The position numbers and the translations under genes were made by a program. DNA of 38,441 nucleotides from DASZXJ01 sp035545895. GTDB lineage: Bacteria > Planctomycetota > Phycisphaerae > Tepidisphaerales > Tepidisphaeraceae. Location: the NCBI GenBank assembly GCA_035545895.1, contig DASZXJ010000219.1:1-38441 (forward strand), in the 5' to 3' direction. Below, piece after piece: positions 19,798 through 29,064 of this stretch (positions are counted from its first letter, which is position 1; each line of letters begins with the position of its first letter). The notes below the pieces were generated by a model that saw only the letters and a program-made list of their open reading frames with translations, had not been told where the DNA came from and did not search any database.

Positions 19798-19959
19798 ATG
19801 GACGATCCGCCGAACCATGCACCGATCATCGCGCGGCGAACACCGCGCCGGTGGGTGCTGCTTTTTGCCGTTTGGTTTGTCGGATTATTGGTGTGGCTGA
19901 TTTATCTTGGGCTTGCGGTTCTTCTGCTCGTCAAGTTCTTCAGCACCGAACCGGATTAA
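19798..19959 (+). CDS. Small single-pass membrane protein
   Basis: A 53-residue frame with a charged N-terminus (IIARRTPRRW) followed by one long hydrophobic segment (about 19-46, WVLLFAVWFVGLLVWLIYLG and on) and a short acidic tail (STEPD). Positive charges before the helix predict a cytoplasmic N-terminus. The frame is open upstream into the Trm112 gene, but the ATG at 19798 is the sensible start. No family recognised. It is the last gene before tRNA-Cys. Confidence 0.5.
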   Translation: MDDPPNHAPIIARRTPRRWVLLFAVWFVGLLVWLIYLGLAVLLLVKFFSTEPD

Positions 19960-20007
19960 CCGCATACTTGATTGCCTTGGGAGCTGGTTCTACACTGCCG
20001 CTTCCCC

Positions 20008-20081
20008 GGCCGGATACCCAAGTGGACTAAGGGGACGGATTGCAAATCCGTTATTCGTGGGTTCGAATCCCACTCCGGCCT
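20008..20081 (+). tRNA. tRNA-Cys (GCA)
   Basis: Acceptor GGCCGGA (20008-20014) pairs with TCCGGCC (20074-20080). The D arm contains CCC...GGG, the anticodon stem ACGGA/TCCGT encloses TTGCAAA (anticodon GCA), and the T arm GTGGG/CCCAC encloses TTCGAAT. The discriminator base is T, as expected for Cys tRNAs. CCA is not encoded. It lies seven bases from the end of the convergent hrpA gene. Confidence 0.95.
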
Positions 20082-20088
20082 TTTCCAT

Positions 20089-23000
20089 TCACTTCTGCAC
20101 CAGCGCCCACTGTTTTTCCAGCCGCTTTTCGGAAATCGGGATCGATGTTCCAAGTTCCTGCGCGAACAGCGAAACGCGCAACTCCTCGAGCATCCAGCGA
20201 TATTGATCCAATTCCGGATCGACGATGCCGCGCAGGCGATGTTCGTTTGCCCGCTCGATGTATTGCTTCCACAGTGGAGAAATAGTTGCGGCGTTGCGCA
20301 TGTCGCGCGACAGGCCCGCATCGGTGAGCTTGGTCAGGCGCATCTCGGCCGCTTGGACAAACCGTGGGAGATGCCGCAACCATTGAGGCGGCGTGCTGAC
20401 CATGAACGCCTTCGGCACGAGCGCGGATAGATGCGCTTTGATCTCGCCCACGGCAGATTGAAGCATCGGCGGAAAACTTTGATCGAGCTTAAGAGTCATC
20501 ACATGGTGCGATTCCAGAATTTGCCCGGCGATTTCCGCGTATTCCTCAGCCGTCGAGCCGAGCGAACGCCAGGCTTCATCGGCTCGCTGGATAAATTCAT
20601 CGCGCGTGCGAATCGGATTCCTGTTGAGAAAAAAGACCGCATCGACGGCCGCGGCGATGACCTCCTGACGCAATTCGTCGGGGTCGCCGATGGTGCAATA
20701 CTGAACGCTGGCGCGATCCAGATCGAGCGAGCGCCCGAGCGCTTTCATCTCGCCGGGCAGTTGGAGCATGAAGAGTTGCCGCAATCCCGCGCGATTGACC
20801 GCAGCGGCGGCCTGCGGGGTTTCCATCAAGCGAAGCGAAACGCCCCGCTCGCCTTGCGCGATCGCCGGGTATGCGATCAGCTCGATTCCATTGCGGACCA
20901 ATCGCACCTGCTCGGGTAAGTCGCCAAAGTCCCAATGGGTGATTCCATCGCGAGTGAATTCCCTGGCGGGTGTTTCAGCAAGATTGGCTTGCGTGGAAGC
21001 CGCCAGTTTTTGGCGTAATTCGGATAATTCGCGAGCCATCGCCAGTTGATGGCCATGCGAATCGACGACGCGGAAATTCATCCGCAGATGATCCGGCAGC
21101 GTATCCAGTTGGAAATGGCCCGCGGAAATCGTCAGCCCCGATTGTTTGCCCAGGTAACTCGCCAGTGCGGAACGTAACGATCCGCCCTGCGCGCGGATGG
21201 CGGTCAATGCAGCAGCCGCGTAATCGCCCGCCGGAATAAACGCCGTGCGAAGCGATTTGGGCAGCGAACGAATCAGCGACAGAATCTTTTCCTTGAGCAA
21301 TCCCGGCACGAGCCATTCAAACGGCTCAGAGTGAATGCGGTTAAGCAGTTCAAGCGGAATCGTGACGGTCACACCATCCTCGGCACTGCCCGGTTCGAGA
21401 TGATAATCCAGCGGCAGGACCGCGCCATCGACCGTAAGATTGTCAGGAAACTGATCCCATGCGATGTCGGCATTGTAATTCATCAGATCGCGGCGATTCA
21501 TGAAAAGAATTTTCGGCGCATTCGCCTCGGCCTGGCGTCGCCATTTTTCAAAGAGTGAGCCGCTGTACACGCCTGCGGGGATTCGCTTGTCGTAAAAATC
21601 GAATTGAGCCTGGGTATCGACCAGCAGGTCTCGTTTGCGCGATTTGTTTTCGATGGTTTGGATTTGTTCGATCAACTCGCGATTGTGCCGGAAGAATTGG
21701 CCGTTGGTGTACCAGTCGCCATCGACCAGGGCGTGCTGAATGAACATTTGCCGCGATATTTTCGGATCGATTGGCCCATAGTGCACGCCCCGGCGTGGTA
21801 TCAGCGGCAGGCCGTAGAATGTGACTTTTTCATATCCCATGACGCTGCCGGTGTGAGGCTGCCAGTACGGATCGGAATAACTGCGCTTGAGCAGGTGAGC
21901 GCCGAGACGCTCGATCCATTCCGGCCGAACCGGAGCAACGGTGCGGGCATATAACTTTGCGGTTTCGACAATCTCGGCCGCCATGATCCAGGCCGGCTTG
22001 CGGTTAAATAAAGATGATCCCGGAAAAATGCTGAACTTGCTTCCCCGTGCGCCGGTATACTCGAACGATTCCCCTTTCATGCCAACGTTGCTGAGAAGAC
22101 CAGTGAGCAGCGAACGGTGAATCGATTCAGCACTCAAATTCGACCGGCCCCCCGCTCGCGGTTTCGCGGTATGCCTCAACCCCATTTCACTCGCGATCTC
22201 GCGCAATTGCCCATGCACCTCCTGCCATTCGCGCATTCGAATAAACGAAAGGAAATTCTCCTTGCACAGCAGCCGCAATTTATGTCCAGACAAATGTCGC
22301 TGGTTTTCCTGGAACCAATCCCCCAGTTTCAGATAGCCGAGGAAATCGGAATTTTCATCACGAAACGGCTTATGCGCGTTGTCGGAATCCGCCTGCTTGT
22401 CTATTGGACGCAGGCGCGGGTCTTGCACGCTGAGCGCAGCCGCGATGATCAGCACCGGTTCAAGCACGTTTTCATCATGCCCGGCCAATACCATGCGCCC
22501 GATGCGCGGATCGATCGGTAATTTCGAGAGCATCTTGCCGATCTCGGTCAGACGGTTCTGATCGTCGATCGCGCCAATCTCGTGCAGCGTTTCATACCCA
22601 TCGCGCACCGCGCGCGAATCAGGTGGATCGATAAACGGGAATTGCCGCACATCGCCCAGGTCCATCGCGTTCATCTGGAGAATCGCGCTGGCGAGATTGG
22701 TTCGCAGGACTTCGGGATCGGTGAAATGAGGCCGGCGATTGTAATCGTCCTCGGCGTAAAGGCGCACGCATACGCCCGGCCCGACGCGTCCGCAGCGGCC
22801 GGCACGCTGGTCGGCGCTGGCGCGAGATATCGGCTCGATGGGCAGACGCTGAACCTTTGTCCGCGGCGCATATCGGCTGATTCGCGCCAGTCCCGGATCG
22901 ATCACATATCGAATGCCCGGCACGGTCAGTGAAGTCTCCGCGACATTGGTCGCCAGCACGATTCGCTGGCGATTGTGAGGGGCAAACACGCGCATCTGTT

Positions 23001-23991
23001 CTTCGACCGACAACCGCGCATAAAGCGGCAGAATTTCGGTCTGCTTGGGATGATGCTTCCGCAAGGCCTCGGCGGTTTCGCGGATGTCGCGCTCGCCGCT
23101 GAGAAAGACCAGCGTGTCGCCGGGACCATGACTTTGCCAGAGTTCGTCGATGCATCGCAAAATGGCCTGCTCCATCTCAATATCCTGGTCGTCCTCATCG
23201 ATTGCATGAAGCGGACGATATCGAACTTCGACCGGATAGGTTCGTCCGCTGACGTTGATGACCGGCGCATTATTGAAATGCTTGCTGAATCGCTGCGGAT
23301 CGATGGTGGCAGAGGTGATGATGAGCTTGAGATCGGGCCGTTTGGGTAAAAGTTGTTTGAGGTAGCCGATAAGCAGGTCGATGTTGAGGCTTCGCTCATG
23401 TGCTTCGTCGAGGATGATCGTGTCGTATTGTTCGAGCAGCCGATCGTGCTGGGTCTCAGCCAGCAGGATGCCGTCGGTCATCAGCTTGATCGAACTGGCG
23501 CGCCCGATCTTTTCGGAAAAGCGCACTTGATAACCAACGATCTCGCCAAGCGGCCGCTGGAGTTCCTGGGCAAAGCGCGTGGCGACCGAACGCGCGGCGA
23601 TACGCCGTGGCTGGGTATGTCCGATCATTCCCACAATCCCGCGACCCAATTCGAGACAGATTTTAGGGAGCTGGGTTGTCTTTCCCGAACCGGTTTCACC
23701 GCACAAAACAATGACTTGATTTGTCGCGATGGCGCAAGCGATTTCTTCGCGCCGTTCGACAACTGGAAGGTCCGGCGGATACGCGATCGCGGGAATATTG
23801 ATTTTTCGCTGCGCGAGATCCTTCGAAGATTGCTCGATGTTTTGAAGAAGCTGTGTCAGTGTTCGATCAAACGGCTTGTTCTGGGCCATTCGGTGACGGA
23901 TGGTCGCCAGGCGTGCGCGGAAATGGCGCTGGTCGCGCAGCATGCACTGCGAGATCAATGCGGGCAGAGATTCCACGTCATGGGTGATCAT
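20089..23991 (-). CDS. hrpA: ATP-dependent RNA helicase HrpA
   Basis: A 1300-residue DEAH-box helicase, the same length as E. coli HrpA. Walker A is GETGSGKTTQ (about 98-107), motif II is ILDEAHERS (DEAH at 195-198), motif III is TSATI (about 226-230), and motif VI is QRAGRCGRVGPG (about 404-415). A helicase-associated domain and a long C-terminal region of DUF3418 type follow. In E. coli the protein acts on mRNA and stalled translation complexes in the cytoplasm. No disrupting frameshift is seen across 3.9 kb, in contrast to the accessory genes. The ATG at 23991 is preceded by GCGGA very close to the start. It may form a same-strand unit with ilvC and the DUF3467 gene, or be separated from them by the hairpin at 24027-24043. 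Confidence 0.95.
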   Translation of the reverse strand: MITHDVESLPALISQCMLRDQRHFRARLATIRHRMAQNKPFDRTLTQLLQNIEQSSKDLAQRKINIPAIAYPPDLPVVERREEIACAIATNQVIVLCGETGSGKTTQLPKICLELGRGIVGMIGHTQPRRIAARSVATRFAQELQRPLGEIVGYQVRFSEKIGRASSIKLMTDGILLAETQHDRLLEQYDTIILDEAHERSLNIDLLIGYLKQLLPKRPDLKLIITSATIDPQRFSKHFNNAPVINVSGRTYPVEVRYRPLHAIDEDDQDIEMEQAILRCIDELWQSHGPGDTLVFLSGERDIRETAEALRKHHPKQTEILPLYARLSVEEQMRVFAPHNRQRIVLATNVAETSLTVPGIRYVIDPGLARISRYAPRTKVQRLPIEPISRASADQRAGRCGRVGPGVCVRLYAEDDYNRRPHFTDPEVLRTNLASAILQMNAMDLGDVRQFPFIDPPDSRAVRDGYETLHEIGAIDDQNRLTEIGKMLSKLPIDPRIGRMVLAGHDENVLEPVLIIAAALSVQDPRLRPIDKQADSDNAHKPFRDENSDFLGYLKLGDWFQENQRHLSGHKLRLLCKENFLSFIRMREWQEVHGQLREIASEMGLRHTAKPRAGGRSNLSAESIHRSLLTGLLSNVGMKGESFEYTGARGSKFSIFPGSSLFNRKPAWIMAAEIVETAKLYARTVAPVRPEWIERLGAHLLKRSYSDPYWQPHTGSVMGYEKVTFYGLPLIPRRGVHYGPIDPKISRQMFIQHALVDGDWYTNGQFFRHNRELIEQIQTIENKSRKRDLLVDTQAQFDFYDKRIPAGVYSGSLFEKWRRQAEANAPKILFMNRRDLMNYNADIAWDQFPDNLTVDGAVLPLDYHLEPGSAEDGVTVTIPLELLNRIHSEPFEWLVPGLLKEKILSLIRSLPKSLRTAFIPAGDYAAAALTAIRAQGGSLRSALASYLGKQSGLTISAGHFQLDTLPDHLRMNFRVVDSHGHQLAMARELSELRQKLAASTQANLAETPAREFTRDGITHWDFGDLPEQVRLVRNGIELIAYPAIAQGERGVSLRLMETPQAAAAVNRAGLRQLFMLQLPGEMKALGRSLDLDRASVQYCTIGDPDELRQEVIAAAVDAVFFLNRNPIRTRDEFIQRADEAWRSLGSTAEEYAEIAGQILESHHVMTLKLDQSFPPMLQSAVGEIKAHLSALVPKAFMVSTPPQWLRHLPRFVQAAEMRLTKLTDAGLSRDMRNAATISPLWKQYIERANEHRLRGIVDPELDQYRWMLEELRVSLFAQELGTSIPISEKRLEKQWALVQK

Positions 23992-24026
23992 TTCCGCTAA
24001 GTATCGAATTGATTGTATACCGAAAC

Positions 24027-24043
24027 GCGGCCCTTTGGGCCGC
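24027..24043 (-). terminator. GC-rich hairpin between DUF3467 gene and hrpA
   Basis: GCGGCCC and GGGCCGC form a perfect 7-bp stem around TTT, starting three bases after the DUF3467 stop on the minus strand. No real U-run follows, so it could be a weak terminator, a 3'-end stabiliser or just a palindrome. Confidence 0.4.
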
Positions 24044-24045
24044 CG

Positions 24046-24651
24046 CTAAACGTTGGGCGGTGGAGGCAATGGCGGCGCTGGAGGCTCGGGGGGGCGACTG
24101 GCGCGGTTTTGATATTGTTCAAGACACGTCTTGAGCATGTTCAAAAATCGAGGAACGTGGGACGCAGCAAGGAAGACTCGCGAACTCACCGCGGGCGTCG
24201 GGTAAAATCCGGTGATGAAGTCAAAGAAGAATTCGGTGGGTGAATGGCCGATCAGCACCGAATTGGCGTAGCTGCCGCTGAGCTGTTCATCGGGCAGTTT
24301 GAAATTCTCGTAGATCTCTTGAATCGTCGGCCGAGGTTGCTGCGGCGGCTGTGGCAAGAGAGGCGGCGCGCCGAACGCCTGTGAATAGTTCTCCAGGTTC
24401 TGTTGCAAGGCTCCGATGAATTCCGCCATCGTTTGAGGTGTAATCACCACCCGCGCGCCAATCTGGTGCGGCCGGGTCATGCCCTGCAAAAAGTCGATGA
24501 CAAATTCCTTGGGGCTGTCCAGAACAAGCTGGCCGGTGCTGTATACGCCGCGCCCGATTTTTTCGGGCACGCGGGCGGACACCGGCTGATGATCCAGATG
24601 CTCCCGGATCGGCTTGTCATCGCCAAACGGACTTTTCGGAGGATTGCTCAC
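24046..24651 (-). CDS. Protein with two tandem DUF3467-type domains
   Basis: The protein contains two copies of one motif: GRGVYSTGQLVLDSPKEFVI with VDFLQG-like continuation and ARVVITPQTMAEFIGALQQN, then LSGSYANSVLIGHSPTEFFF followed by SRVFLAASHVPRFLNMLKTC. Both fit DUF3467, a small domain of unknown function usually present once in about 100 residues. A Pro-rich linker (PPLLPQPPQQPRPT) joins the copies and a Pro-rich tail ends the protein. I chose the GTG at 24651: it overlaps the ilvC stop in a GTGA junction and has AAGGAG eleven bases upstream, while an in-frame GTG at 24681 lies deep inside ilvC. Coupled translation with ilvC is therefore likely. Function unknown. Confidence 0.75.
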   Translation of the reverse strand: MSNPPKSPFGDDKPIREHLDHQPVSARVPEKIGRGVYSTGQLVLDSPKEFVIDFLQGMTRPHQIGARVVITPQTMAEFIGALQQNLENYSQAFGAPPLLPQPPQQPRPTIQEIYENFKLPDEQLSGSYANSVLIGHSPTEFFFDFITGFYPTPAVSSRVFLAASHVPRFLNMLKTCLEQYQNRASRPPEPPAPPLPPPPNV

Positions 24652-25667
24652 GACTTGGGCGGCTCCTTGGCTTTCAGCCACGGCATCATCTTACGCAGAC
24701 GTCGGCCGGTGGTCTCGACCGGATGACTATTATCCGTTTCATACAGGCGTTTGAAGTTCTTCATGCCGCCTTCGTATTCGGCTCGCCATTCCTTGGCGAA
24801 CTGTCCCGAAGTGATCTCGGCGAGAATTTTCTTCATCTCCTTCTTGGTGGCGTCGGTGACAACGCGAGGCCCGCGTGTCAGATCGCCATATTCAGCGGTA
24901 TTTGAAATTGAATATCGCATGTAATCCAAGCCGCCCTGGTAGATCAGATCGACGATGAGCTTCACCTCGTGAACGCATTCGAAGTACGCCATCTCCGGCG
25001 GATAACCGGCTTCGATCAGTGTTTCGAAGCCCGCTTTGATTAAAGCGCTCAAGCCGCCGCAAAGTACAGCCTGCTCACCGAACAAGTCGGTTTCACATTC
25101 ATCTTTGAAGGTCGTTTCGATGACACCCGACCGTGCCCCGCCGATGCCGCGCGCCCACGCCAGGCCGATGTCGCGCGCCTTGCCGGTCGCGTTTTGATGA
25201 ACCGCCAGCAAACACGGCACGCCGCCACCTTTTTCGAATTCGCTCCGCACCAGATGCCCCGGCCCTTTGGGGGCGATCATCAGCACGTCAACATCCTGGG
25301 GTGGCGTAATCGTCTTGAAATGGATATTGAATCCGTGCGTTGCGCCAAACGCCTTGCCGCCTTTAAGATGCGGCGCGATGCTTTTCTTGTAAACGTCCGG
25401 CTGCACTTCGTCGGGCAGGGTCGCGATGATCAGATCGCCGGCCTTGACGGCGTCTTCGACGCTCATCGGGTCAAAGCCATGTTCAATCGCCAGTTTGCCA
25501 TTGGAACTGTCCTTGCGGTTGGCGACGATTACTTTCACTCCGCTGTCACGCAAATTCAGCGAATGCGCATGCCCCTGCGATCCAAAGCCCAGCACAGCCA
25601 CGGTCTTGCCCTTCAAGGCATCCAGCGGGGCATCTTTTTCATAGACCATTTTCAACGGTTCCGACAT
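24648..25667 (-). CDS. ilvC: Ketol-acid reductoisomerase, class I
   Basis: A 339-residue protein catalysing the Mg- and NADPH-dependent isomerisation-reduction of acetolactate or acetohydroxybutyrate in branched-chain amino acid synthesis. The N-terminal Rossmann domain has VLGFGSQGHAHSLNLRDSG and the Arg/Ser cofactor selector in VIVANRKDSS, favouring NADPH. The C-terminal knotted domain has ETDLFGEQAVLCGGL and ECVHEVKLIVDLIYQGGL with the metal-binding acidic residues. Length matches class I enzymes. The ATG is preceded by GGAGG at good spacing, and a strong promoter lies 31 bp upstream. The coupled DUF3467 gene follows; leuB lies nearby on the other strand, so branched-chain synthesis genes are loosely grouped. 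Confidence 0.97.
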   Translation of the reverse strand: MSEPLKMVYEKDAPLDALKGKTVAVLGFGSQGHAHSLNLRDSGVKVIVANRKDSSNGKLAIEHGFDPMSVEDAVKAGDLIIATLPDEVQPDVYKKSIAPHLKGGKAFGATHGFNIHFKTITPPQDVDVLMIAPKGPGHLVRSEFEKGGGVPCLLAVHQNATGKARDIGLAWARGIGGARSGVIETTFKDECETDLFGEQAVLCGGLSALIKAGFETLIEAGYPPEMAYFECVHEVKLIVDLIYQGGLDYMRYSISNTAEYGDLTRGPRVVTDATKKEMKKILAEITSGQFAKEWRAEYEGGMKNFKRLYETDNSHPVETTGRRLRKMMPWLKAKEPPKS

Positions 25668-25697
25668 TCAAAAAACCTCCATCGAGCCAGGAGGGAA

Positions 25698-25726
25698 AAT
25701 TTAGTTGAATGCGACAAACCTGTCAA
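25698..25726 (-). promoter_or_regulatory. Sigma70-type promoter of ilvC
   Basis: On the minus strand TTGACA (25726-25721) is followed by a 17-bp spacer and TAAATT (25703-25698), 31 bp before the ilvC start. The -35 box matches consensus fully and the -10 box four of six. Confidence 0.7.
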
Positions 25727-25849
25727 AGAACCCTGTAGACTTCAGCTTATCGTCCCTTATTGCGTATTTTACCTCGATACCGCCCTTGCCGATCTAATTA
25801 TGGCGGTTTTCGACGCCAATGAACGGAACTTTCACGAGTGGAACCATTC

Positions 25850-26941
25850 ATGTCCCAAACTGTGCTCGATTATCGCACGCCGCAGCCGCCGGCGCTTAAG
25901 CCGCGCGGGCCGATTACTCCAATCGAAGCGGTCTTTCATGTCTTTTCCGGAGTCCTTTTGCCGACCGGGTGTTTTCTAATCTCGGCGAGTCGCTACCCGC
26001 TGGGGCCCGAATGGCAAATGCCGGAATGGAAGGCATATGTGGGACTGATTCCATCGGCCGCATGCGCTTGGCCGTTTTATCCGTTTCTGCTTTTCTCGAT
26101 GGTGAGTATCGCCCGAATGGTTTGGGCACCCAAGGTCGCTGCTGAAAGTATTTGGGTCAGGCTTGGGCTTTACTCCGGCGTGATTCTTGCCTTTCAATTC
26201 TCGATGATCCAGGCGATTTGTTGCGTGGAATCAACTCCGTCACCGATTGAGTCGATCTTCGAAGCATTTGGACTGACTGTTCTGGCTACGGGAGGAATAT
26301 TCATTGCCGGTTTGATCGTGCGCTTCGCAGGCTGGTTAATCACTCTCACGCTACTGGCCGCGGCAACGACGATAGCGATTCTTTTCCAAGTATGGTTCTT
26401 CTTCATCATCGCCCCGCTCGCTCTGGCACCGGCGATGACGATGGTCACTTGTCTTACGCTGTCGTATCTCGCGTTCAAATTCAGTCGAGAAAATCGTGGA
26501 AGCAATTATCGATTGCTGTTGCCAGCGGGCTGGTTGGCGGGATATGGCCTGGCTTGGCGCACGAGCATTGCGATGGTGATGATCGAGTATTCGCGTCTGC
26601 CGAAGACCGCTCCGAATTGTTATATCGCAACCGCCGCCGCGAAGGGTCATCCGCGATTAGTCGGCGCGAGGCCGGGGTACGGTTTTCTCATCAACGACCA
26701 ACTTTGCCATCTGAAATGTGCTGAACTGGTTTTACACGAAACTTTCCCGCGACTGCATCGGTTAATTCGACGCGTTTACGACGTTGTTGGGCCAGGCCTT
26801 GCGTCGAAAATTCGACATCCGCTGCTTGCGGATTTTGCATACCTGACGCTTAAGCCAGTTGAATGGGCGGTCATGCTTATTCTCCGCCGTGTCGTTCCCG
26901 ACGCCGCTGCGCTGGCAAAAACGCTTTACGGCCAGCTATAA
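25850..26941 (+). CDS. Polytopic membrane protein with C-terminal CYIATAAAKGHP motif
   Basis: A 363-residue protein. About six hydrophobic segments lie between residues 25 and 235 (VFHVFSGVLLPTGCFLIS first). After residue 240 a more polar domain follows, containing NCYIATAAAKGHPRLVGARP and then LKCAELVLHETFPRLHRLIR. Cys-x-Ile-Ala-Thr-Ala motifs of this kind recur in uncharacterised bacterial proteins; I recall a membrane family (perhaps DUF6688) with a similar GHP block, but am not sure. The ATG at 25850 is preferred over a GTG at 25838; the ribosome site is weak. It is divergent from ilvC and lies 66 bp upstream of leuB on the same strand. Function unknown. Confidence 0.65.
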   Translation: MSQTVLDYRTPQPPALKPRGPITPIEAVFHVFSGVLLPTGCFLISASRYPLGPEWQMPEWKAYVGLIPSAACAWPFYPFLLFSMVSIARMVWAPKVAAESIWVRLGLYSGVILAFQFSMIQAICCVESTPSPIESIFEAFGLTVLATGGIFIAGLIVRFAGWLITLTLLAAATTIAILFQVWFFFIIAPLALAPAMTMVTCLTLSYLAFKFSRENRGSNYRLLLPAGWLAGYGLAWRTSIAMVMIEYSRLPKTAPNCYIATAAAKGHPRLVGARPGYGFLINDQLCHLKCAELVLHETFPRLHRLIRRVYDVVGPGLASKIRHPLLADFAYLTLKPVEWAVMLILRRVVPDAAALAKTLYGQL

Positions 26942-27007
26942 GCCCTCGTCACTTGCTCCGTAATCGTCAGCCGTTATCGTTGCAGGCTCGATAAGGAGCT
27001 TTCAACG

Positions 27008-28075
27008 ATGAAAATCGCAGTCATGCCCGGCGACGGGATTGGTAAGGAAGTCATTCCCGAGGGCCTGAAGCTACTCAAAATCGCCGGCCAAAAGTTTGGA
27101 TTCAAATTCGACACCACCGATTACCCGTTCGGCGCTGAACATTATCTCAAGACCAAAATCACCCTGCCCGATTCAGCCCTCAAGGAATTGGCCGCCCATG
27201 ACGCGATTCTGTTTGGTGCCGTCGGAGCCGATCCGCGCGGCAATGCTCAGATTCCACAGGGGCTGATCGAAACTGAGATTCTGCTCAAGATGCGGTTCGA
27301 ACTGGATCAATACATCAATCTGCGTCCAACGCGATTGCTGCCCGGCGTGCCGACGCCGCTGGCGAACCTTCAGCCGGGGGATATCGATATGGTCATCGTT
27401 CGCGAAAACACCGAAGGCCTGTACTGCGGCAACGGCGGCTTCCTCTACAAGGACACGCCCCACGAAGTGGCCAATCAGATCGAAGTGACCACCCGTCGCG
27501 GTGTCGAGCGGGCGATTCGATATGCGTTTGAATACGCCATCCAGCAAAAGCGCAAGAAAGTGACGCTGGTCGCCAAGACCAACGTGCTGCGATTTGCACA
27601 CAACCTCTGGATGCGAGCGTTCGAGCAGATCAAAGCTGATTACAAATCCATCGAAACCGACTATCACCATGTCGATGCCTGCACCATGTACATGGTGACC
27701 AAGCCCAAGGTTTATGACGTGATCGTCACCACCAATATGTTTGGAGACATCATCACGGACCTGGGAGCTGCCATTCAAGGCGGCATGGGCATGGCGGCAA
27801 GCGGCAATCTGAACCCGACCAAGCAGACCGCCAGCATGTTTGAACCCGTGCACGGCAGCGCGCCGGATATCGCGGGAAAAGGATATGCCAACCCCATCGC
27901 AACGTTTCTGAGCGTCGCGATGATGCTCGATTTCATGGGCCAGCCCAAAGCGGCGACTGCGATCAACCAGGCTTGCAAGGATGTGGTCGCCGATAAGAAA
28001 AATCACACGCGCGACTTGGGTGGAACGGCTTCGACCTCGCAGGTGGGCGATGCGGTGTGCGCGAAGCTGGCATAA
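27008..28075 (+). CDS. leuB: 3-isopropylmalate dehydrogenase-type enzyme
   Basis: A 355-residue beta-decarboxylating dehydrogenase. Visible motifs are MPGDGIGKEVIPEGLKLL at the N-terminus, the substrate loop VRENTEGLYCGNGG, the Lys of VAKTNVLR, the metal-binding Asp of TNMFGDIITDLGAAIQGGMG, and FEPVHGSAPDIAGKGYANP at the NAD site. It should oxidise 3-isopropylmalate in leucine synthesis; close relatives act on tartrate or homoisocitrate, so the substrate is not fully certain. AAGGAG seems well placed before the ATG (26994-26999). The nearby ilvC supports a branched-chain amino acid role. Confidence 0.87.
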   Translation: MKIAVMPGDGIGKEVIPEGLKLLKIAGQKFGFKFDTTDYPFGAEHYLKTKITLPDSALKELAAHDAILFGAVGADPRGNAQIPQGLIETEILLKMRFELDQYINLRPTRLLPGVPTPLANLQPGDIDMVIVRENTEGLYCGNGGFLYKDTPHEVANQIEVTTRRGVERAIRYAFEYAIQQKRKKVTLVAKTNVLRFAHNLWMRAFEQIKADYKSIETDYHHVDACTMYMVTKPKVYDVIVTTNMFGDIITDLGAAIQGGMGMAASGNLNPTKQTASMFEPVHGSAPDIAGKGYANPIATFLSVAMMLDFMGQPKAATAINQACKDVVADKKNHTRDLGGTASTSQVGDAVCAKLA

Positions 28076-28092
28076 TGGATTCGAGGTCGTTG

Positions 28093-28944
28093 TTACGGAC
28101 GCGTTGTCGGCTTGCTTAGAAGCTGCTTGATGCGATTTTCCAAGCCGGCTGTTTCGGTAAAGATTTCGACGATCTTGCCTTCCTGATTGAGCAGGAACAT
28201 CATCGGAGCTGAATTGACCGCGTATCGCATGACGATTTCGCTTTGCCAGACCTTTTCATCGCAATATTGCGGCCAGGTGATTTTCTGCTGCGCAACCATG
28301 TTGATCAGCTTCAATCGATCTTCGGGTCGACCCAGCGAGACACCAAAGATTTCAAACCCTTGCTCGTGTTGGTTCGAATAAATCTGTTTGATCGCAGGCA
28401 GATCTGCGACACATGGTGCGCACCAGGTCGCCCAAAAATCGATCAATACGACTTTTCCGCGAAGCTGGCTGAGGCTGACCTTTCGCCCATCCAATGCGGT
28501 GAACGAAAAATCAACGGGCTGGCGGCTGAGTTCCAGGAATCGCACCTTCCCCCGCGCCAGTTCCGATGCAACCGGGCTGGCGGAATTGACGAAGTTTGCC
28601 CACTCCTGTTGCACGCGGTCGGGGTGCGCTTTGGCAAACATGTCCATGTAGAAGGTCAACAGGGTCGCGGATTTGTGCCCATCGGGAAATTGGGACCAGA
28701 ATTGATCCATCGCCTTACGCAAAGCTTCGAAATCGACCGGCTGGCCGTTGTCTGAGGCATCCATGGCGGGTTCAAAAACCGAGGTAGCTTGCCGAAATGC
28801 GGTCTGTTCGGCGCGATCGACATCAGCCGGCGAAGTTGCACTTGAATGACTCGCAGGGCTTTGACTTTGCTGTGCGTGAGCGACTGATGAAATCGCAATC
28901 ACGAGAACGGCGAGGGTTTTGTAAAAACGGTCTACGCTTTTCAT
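28093..28944 (-). CDS. TlpA-like thioredoxin-fold protein, exported
   Basis: A 283-residue protein. A basic start and hydrophobic stretch (FYKTLAVLVIAISSVAHA) form a signal peptide cut after AHA. A linker and helical region follow (about 30-140), then a redoxin domain (about 143-280) with FWATWCAPCVADLP (Cys175 and Cys178) and the cis-Pro strand VNSAPMMFLLNQEGKIVEIF. TlpA/ResA-type proteins reduce or exchange disulfides outside the cytoplasm, often for cytochrome maturation. I chose the ATG at 28944, preceded by CAGGAAG, rather than the GTG two codons earlier. It is convergent with leuB (17 bp) and divergent from the flavin oxidoreductase. Confidence 0.87.
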   Translation of the reverse strand: MKSVDRFYKTLAVLVIAISSVAHAQQSQSPASHSSATSPADVDRAEQTAFRQATSVFEPAMDASDNGQPVDFEALRKAMDQFWSQFPDGHKSATLLTFYMDMFAKAHPDRVQQEWANFVNSASPVASELARGKVRFLELSRQPVDFSFTALDGRKVSLSQLRGKVVLIDFWATWCAPCVADLPAIKQIYSNQHEQGFEIFGVSLGRPEDRLKLINMVAQQKITWPQYCDEKVWQSEIVMRYAVNSAPMMFLLNQEGKIVEIFTETAGLENRIKQLLSKPTTRP

Positions 28945-29064
28945 GTCCACTTCCTGTTCCGTTCTCTGCTTGGACGAAACATAATGCCAAATATTTCACG
29001 TTTTGCGAGTTGATCCTGAGTATCAAGATGATCTCGGACCGGATGTGCATATAGTGTGGGGCAT

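Noticed and set aside
20089..23991. Plus-strand open frames over hrpA (for example 23353-24000)
   Set aside because: They are antisense to conserved helicase motifs and resemble no protein.
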